A stretch of DNA of 64,000 nt. It comes from SIG440 sp045587485 (GTDB taxonomy: Bacteria; Bacillota; Clostridia; Monoglobales; Monoglobaceae). The stretch covers positions 1-64,000 of the forward strand of contig JAZNCI010000005.1 of the NCBI GenBank assembly GCA_045587485.1, given 5' to 3'. Within the stretch, counting starts at the first letter, position 1. Every line of letters begins with the position of its first letter. Positions 60,665 to 64,000 of this stretch are shown here, one piece after another. The notes beneath the pieces are model-generated. The model saw nothing but the letters and a program-made list of their open reading frames with translations. It did not search any database and was not told the origin of the DNA. Made by a program: the position numbers and the translations under genes.

Positions 60665-62437
60665 TTATTCTTCCAGACTTATTTGGTCTGAAGAAACGTC
60701 TTCTTCCTGTGATTCTGTCACTACAGTATCTGCCGGCCCCTCTTCAATGACGTTCTTCATTTCTCCGCTATCGGTGTTTTCACCCTTTTCCGCCTCTGCC
60801 TTCAGTCTTTCCTGCTCGGCATTATACTCCTCCTCAATATAAGTCTTAAGCGTATCAAGAGGCTTTCCCTTGTCGGCAGGATTAACCTCTACCTCAGTGT
60901 TTGCCGCACGGTAAACACTGCCGGTGAGCTTTTCTTCCTTAATAATTTTTCCACCCGACTTTACAATTCGTTTTGACGCCACTCTGTAGCCCTTTGCACC
61001 CTTGCTGATTACTTTCTTATAGCCTATGGGCATACCGGAATTTTCAACTACTTCTGTTTCCGGCTCAAGTGTCGAAGTTGTAGTATTCACAATTTCAACC
61101 TTCATATCAGGGTCTTTAACGCCCAGAAACTTACAGGTAAGCTGTCTGCCGTTTACGATTGCCTGAATTTTCACCGGATATTCTGTGTTGTTTTTAATCC
61201 TCAGGTCTATATAGCCCTCAGCAATGGTTGCATCCATTCCCGCAGGGACATACGCCACAGGCAGTGAATGTGATGTGCGCTGTACAATTTCAAGATTGGA
61301 ATACAGTGCGGCACAGTAAAGGGTCGACGAGGTCTGGCAAATTCCGCCGCCTATGCCCGACTCAACCTTGTTGCCTATGTAAACTCCCGCCTCCTTATAT
61401 CCGTTTGCTGAGGTTCTTCTGCCTACGGTTTTATCGTACGAAAACACATCTCCCGGCATAAGTATATATCCGTCAATGCGCTGCGCAGTAAGCTTGACGT
61501 TGCTTGCACGTGCCTCCGAGCTTGTCGAAAAGTCTGAAGAATATGCCGCAAGAACATCCCTGAACAGCTTTTTTTCAAGCTCATCAGCCGTAACCTCGGG
61601 CAAATCCACCGATACGGCGATTGTATACCTCTTTTCATCCGATTCCAGAGCCTTTTTTAACTCGCTCTTTTCAACAGTTATGCCGCCCTTTGACGGAATA
61701 ATCACAACCTCACCGTCCTTAAAGGCATACTCTGCATTTGTAACAGGCTGAGTCAGCTCCTTATACAGCAAATCCAAATCAACAGTTTTCGGTTCTGCCT
61801 TTTCAATTTTCAGCTCAATTTCATTGATTTGTGGATTAACCAACGCATCACCAATGTGGCAAACCACCTTTTGCCTGTCAACCATCTTTCCGTGATTGCC
61901 CTTGATAATCGTTAAATTATTGCCCTCAATCTCATATGTAGTCTCAGTCATAGGAACTTCAAATTCCCCTGCAAGCCCAACTATCAAATCTTCAACGGCA
62001 TCCATATCCGCCTTTGCCGAAGGCGGTATCTCCGTTTTTTGGAATAACGCTGTCAGCATAGCAGTACCCCTGTTGAATATGCCGCCCTCGCGACCTATGG
62101 CATAGGCATCCCCTGCAATCTTTTCGCTGTCAAGCTCTGCACCAAGGCCGGACAAACTGATTTCTGCACTTTTTTCACCGCAAACAAATGTAACAACTCT
62201 GTCAGCCGCATTCTCATATTCAATATCCAAACGTCTGCGCACATCATCACGGCTCATGCCGCCTATGTCAATACCCGCCGCGTCAATATGCGGATAAACC
62301 CCATCATATGTCACCGAATATACAAAAAATCCCACTGAAATCAGCACCAATCCGCAAACTGCCCCAATCAGAGCAATTATTCCTTTGGATAGCTTCTTTT
62401 TTTGTTCAGGAGCAGTTCTTTCATTTTTTTCACTCAT
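60665..62437 (-). CDS. VanW / G5 domain cell-wall protein
   Basis: A 590-residue protein: cytoplasmic tail, transmembrane helix near 20-42 (GIIALIGAVCGLVLISVGFF), peptidoglycan-binding-like repeats (about 60-290), VanW domain (about 310-430; KTVGRRTSANGYKEAGVY and GGGICQTSSTLYCAAL), G5-like domain (about 450-530) and an acidic C-terminal tail. Function of VanW is unproven; a wall-related role is inferred. Start ATG 62437. Confidence 0.85.
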   Translation of the reverse strand: MSEKNERTAPEQKKKLSKGIIALIGAVCGLVLISVGFFVYSVTYDGVYPHIDAAGIDIGGMSRDDVRRRLDIEYENAADRVVTFVCGEKSAEISLSGLGAELDSEKIAGDAYAIGREGGIFNRGTAMLTALFQKTEIPPSAKADMDAVEDLIVGLAGEFEVPMTETTYEIEGNNLTIIKGNHGKMVDRQKVVCHIGDALVNPQINEIELKIEKAEPKTVDLDLLYKELTQPVTNAEYAFKDGEVVIIPSKGGITVEKSELKKALESDEKRYTIAVSVDLPEVTADELEKKLFRDVLAAYSSDFSTSSEARASNVKLTAQRIDGYILMPGDVFSYDKTVGRRTSANGYKEAGVYIGNKVESGIGGGICQTSSTLYCAALYSNLEIVQRTSHSLPVAYVPAGMDATIAEGYIDLRIKNNTEYPVKIQAIVNGRQLTCKFLGVKDPDMKVEIVNTTTSTLEPETEVVENSGMPIGYKKVISKGAKGYRVASKRIVKSGGKIIKEEKLTGSVYRAANTEVEVNPADKGKPLDTLKTYIEEEYNAEQERLKAEAEKGENTDSGEMKNVIEEGPADTVVTESQEEDVSSDQISLEE

Positions 62438-62578
62438 CTGATTTTCACTCTCCGATAATTCATATGTGCGCACAACTACATATATGCACACATAAATTCT
62501 ATCATATAGTTTTAAAAAGTCAATATTTTTTCGATAAATATTTGAAATACGGGGAATACTTTCTGCGAGGTGAAAATT

Positions 62579-64000
62579 TTGAAGATTAAGGATTTATTTA
62601 TATACTCTCCCGCCCCCGACAAGCCCACCGCAAGAATTCTTTCCGCTCCTGAAACAACAGAAAACAACCCCGGCACAAACAGTTACATCAACAACAACAT
62701 TCAGAACAAAACAAGCGACACCTATAAAACAGGAAAGGTCAGCCAAAGCCTTTCAGAAAATCTTTCCTTTATAGAGGATGCCTTTGAAACAAGTAAAAAT
62801 TTTGACCTTATCGTACGCAAATTCAAAGTGCGGCTCGCTGATTACTTTGCCGATGCCTTTCTTATCTTCTATGATGGGCTTTCAAACAAGGAATATATAA
62901 ACCGTGATATTATGAAACCTCTGATGCAACAGGGAATTGACAAAATCCACGGCAATCTTGCCGACACAATATTTCAGCATTTGCTGACACAGGCACCTAA
63001 CACAATGCAGACAGATATGCGTGCAATCATCGAGGCGGTCGGATTTGGCAACTGTGCGGTTTTTGTTGACGGCTGCAGCTGTGCCTTTGTTGCAGACATA
63101 AAGGGTTGGAGCAGCCGCAGTGTGGGGAGGCCTGTTGCCGAGGCGGTTCTCACCGGACCTCAGGAGGCGTTCTGCGAGGCGGTTATGCCTAACATTGCGC
63201 TTGTCCGCAAAATTCTTAAAGACCCCAACCTGATTGCCGAAAACATAACCGTTGGCACAAAAAGCAAGACCCCCTGTGCTCTTATGTATATAAATGGCAT
63301 TACCAACAAGTCACTTGTGGCAGAAGCTCGCAACAGGCTGAAAAAAATCGAGGTGGAATACATCTTTTCCTCAACCGATATCGAAATGCTTATGGAAGAA
63401 AGCGCCGTCTTTCCCCTGCCCCAGCTCCTTAAAACCGAACGCCCCGACCGTGCAGCGGCTCAGCTTTCCGACGGCAAGGTGGTAATTATGGTTCAGGGCA
63501 GTCCATTTGTTCTGGTGTTGCCTGCAACCGCCCGCGACCTTGCCGAAACCGCCGAGGACAATTATGTTCGCACCTCCGAGGCAAACTTTATGAGGTTTGT
63601 CAGAGTATTGGGCTGTTCTCTTGCCCTGCTTCTGCCCGGTTGCTTTTTAAGCACCGTTCTTTATCATCACGAAAGTATCCCAACCGACCTCATCTTTGCA
63701 ATCGAGTCAAGCCGCAGGCAGATGCCCTTTCCCATAACGCTTGAGCTTGTTATGATGATACTCGCCTTTGAGCTGATAAAAGAGGCATCTATCCGTGTGC
63801 CCGACCCAATCGGCTCGACTCTTGGTATTGTTGGCGGCCTAATTTTGGGACAGTCGGCAGTAAGTGCAAATATCGCCAGCCCGCTTTTGATTATAATTGT
63901 TTCAATTTCTGCTTTGGGTGCCTTTGCCGCTCCCTCTGCCTCCATATCAAGAGCACTTTCGGTTTTGCAGTTTGTGTTTATATTCCTTGGTGCCGTTGCC
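62579..64000 (+). CDS. GerA-family spore germination protein (partial)
   Basis: An open frame from TTG 62579 (GCGAGG eight bases upstream) to the window edge, 474 codons, incomplete at its 3-prime end. The N-terminal soluble half (KVRLADYFADAFLIFYDGLS) and the motif GPQEAFCEAVMPN-LVRK are those of GerAA/SpoVAF A-subunits, followed by membrane helices (VLGCSLALLLPGCFLSTVLY; DPIGSTLGIVGGLILGQSAV). It would sense nutrients at the spore inner membrane. An Asn-rich stretch near residue 30 is unusual. Confidence 0.9.
   Translation, partial: MKIKDLFIYSPAPDKPTARILSAPETTENNPGTNSYINNNIQNKTSDTYKTGKVSQSLSENLSFIEDAFETSKNFDLIVRKFKVRLADYFADAFLIFYDGLSNKEYINRDIMKPLMQQGIDKIHGNLADTIFQHLLTQAPNTMQTDMRAIIEAVGFGNCAVFVDGCSCAFVADIKGWSSRSVGRPVAEAVLTGPQEAFCEAVMPNIALVRKILKDPNLIAENITVGTKSKTPCALMYINGITNKSLVAEARNRLKKIEVEYIFSSTDIEMLMEESAVFPLPQLLKTERPDRAAAQLSDGKVVIMVQGSPFVLVLPATARDLAETAEDNYVRTSEANFMRFVRVLGCSLALLLPGCFLSTVLYHHESIPTDLIFAIESSRRQMPFPITLELVMMILAFELIKEASIRVPDPIGSTLGIVGGLILGQSAVSANIASPLLIIIVSISALGAFAAPSASISRALSVLQFVFIFLGAVA

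Noticed and set aside
1..64000. CRISPR arrays, rRNA or tRNA genes, intact insertion sequences
   Set aside because: No regularly spaced repeats, no rRNA-like or tRNA-like sequence and no transposase frame were seen on reading either strand.

Overview
The window looks like the chromosome of an anaerobic, endospore-forming Gram-positive bacterium of the class Clostridia. The evidence is a complete six-gene rnf operon, a GerA-type germination protein, a YhcN/YlaJ-like protein, a CwlD-like amidase, a YycH/YycI pair, a Firmicutes-type dnaA/rpmH neighbourhood, and consensus AGGAGG-type ribosome sites and TTGACA/TATAAT promoters. The genus cannot be named from the sequence alone. No rRNA, tRNA, CRISPR array or intact insertion sequence was seen.

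Layout. (1) 1-2.5 kb: a cluster of hairpins and the helicase recD2. (2) 2.6-18.4 kb: a compact phage-derived cluster on the minus strand with regulators, terminase, portal, scaffold, capsid, connectors, tail, baseplate and lysis genes. It has no integrase, excisionase or DNA-replication gene. (3) 18.4-27.1 kb: upp, then the translation/transcription operon rimP-nusA-rnpM-ylxQ-infB-rbfA-nrnA-truB-ribF on the minus strand. (4) 27.1-29.1 kb: nrdR, a YhcN/YlaJ-like protein, a DUF378 protein and an unknown membrane protein. (5) 29.3-34.5 kb: rnfCDGEAB, the ferredoxin:NAD oxidoreductase that pumps ions. (6) 34.6-39.4 kb: a DnaC/DnaI-like loader, a DnaD-like protein, mnmE and dnaA, all on the minus strand. 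(7) 39.7-42.4 kb: rpmH-rnpA-yidD-yidC-jag on the plus strand. (8) 42.5-48.3 kb: argC-argJ-argB-argR-argD-argF, with two ArgR boxes around the promoter. (9) 48.4-53.7 kb: a TPR protein, asnS, a 48-residue gene, yycI/yycH and a small secreted protein. (10) 53.9-57.5 kb: a cell-wall amidase and a sugar-kinase/nucleotidyltransferase pair divergent from an AraC regulator. (11) 57.9-64 kb: a calcium-type P-type ATPase, a VanW/G5 wall protein and the start of a spore germinant receptor gene.

The most interesting region is the 15.8-kb phage-like cluster. It keeps apparently intact packaging, head, tail and lysis functions behind a two-repressor switch, but has nothing for integration or replication. 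Its small terminase appears to lack the DNA-binding head, and its putative tape measure is short. This fits either a decayed prophage or a domesticated particle such as a gene transfer agent. Other notable points are that the dnaA/rpmH junction carries no recognisable DnaA boxes and no obvious strand-composition switch, two intergenic palindromes share an 11-base core, and there is a long hairpin element before the ATPase.
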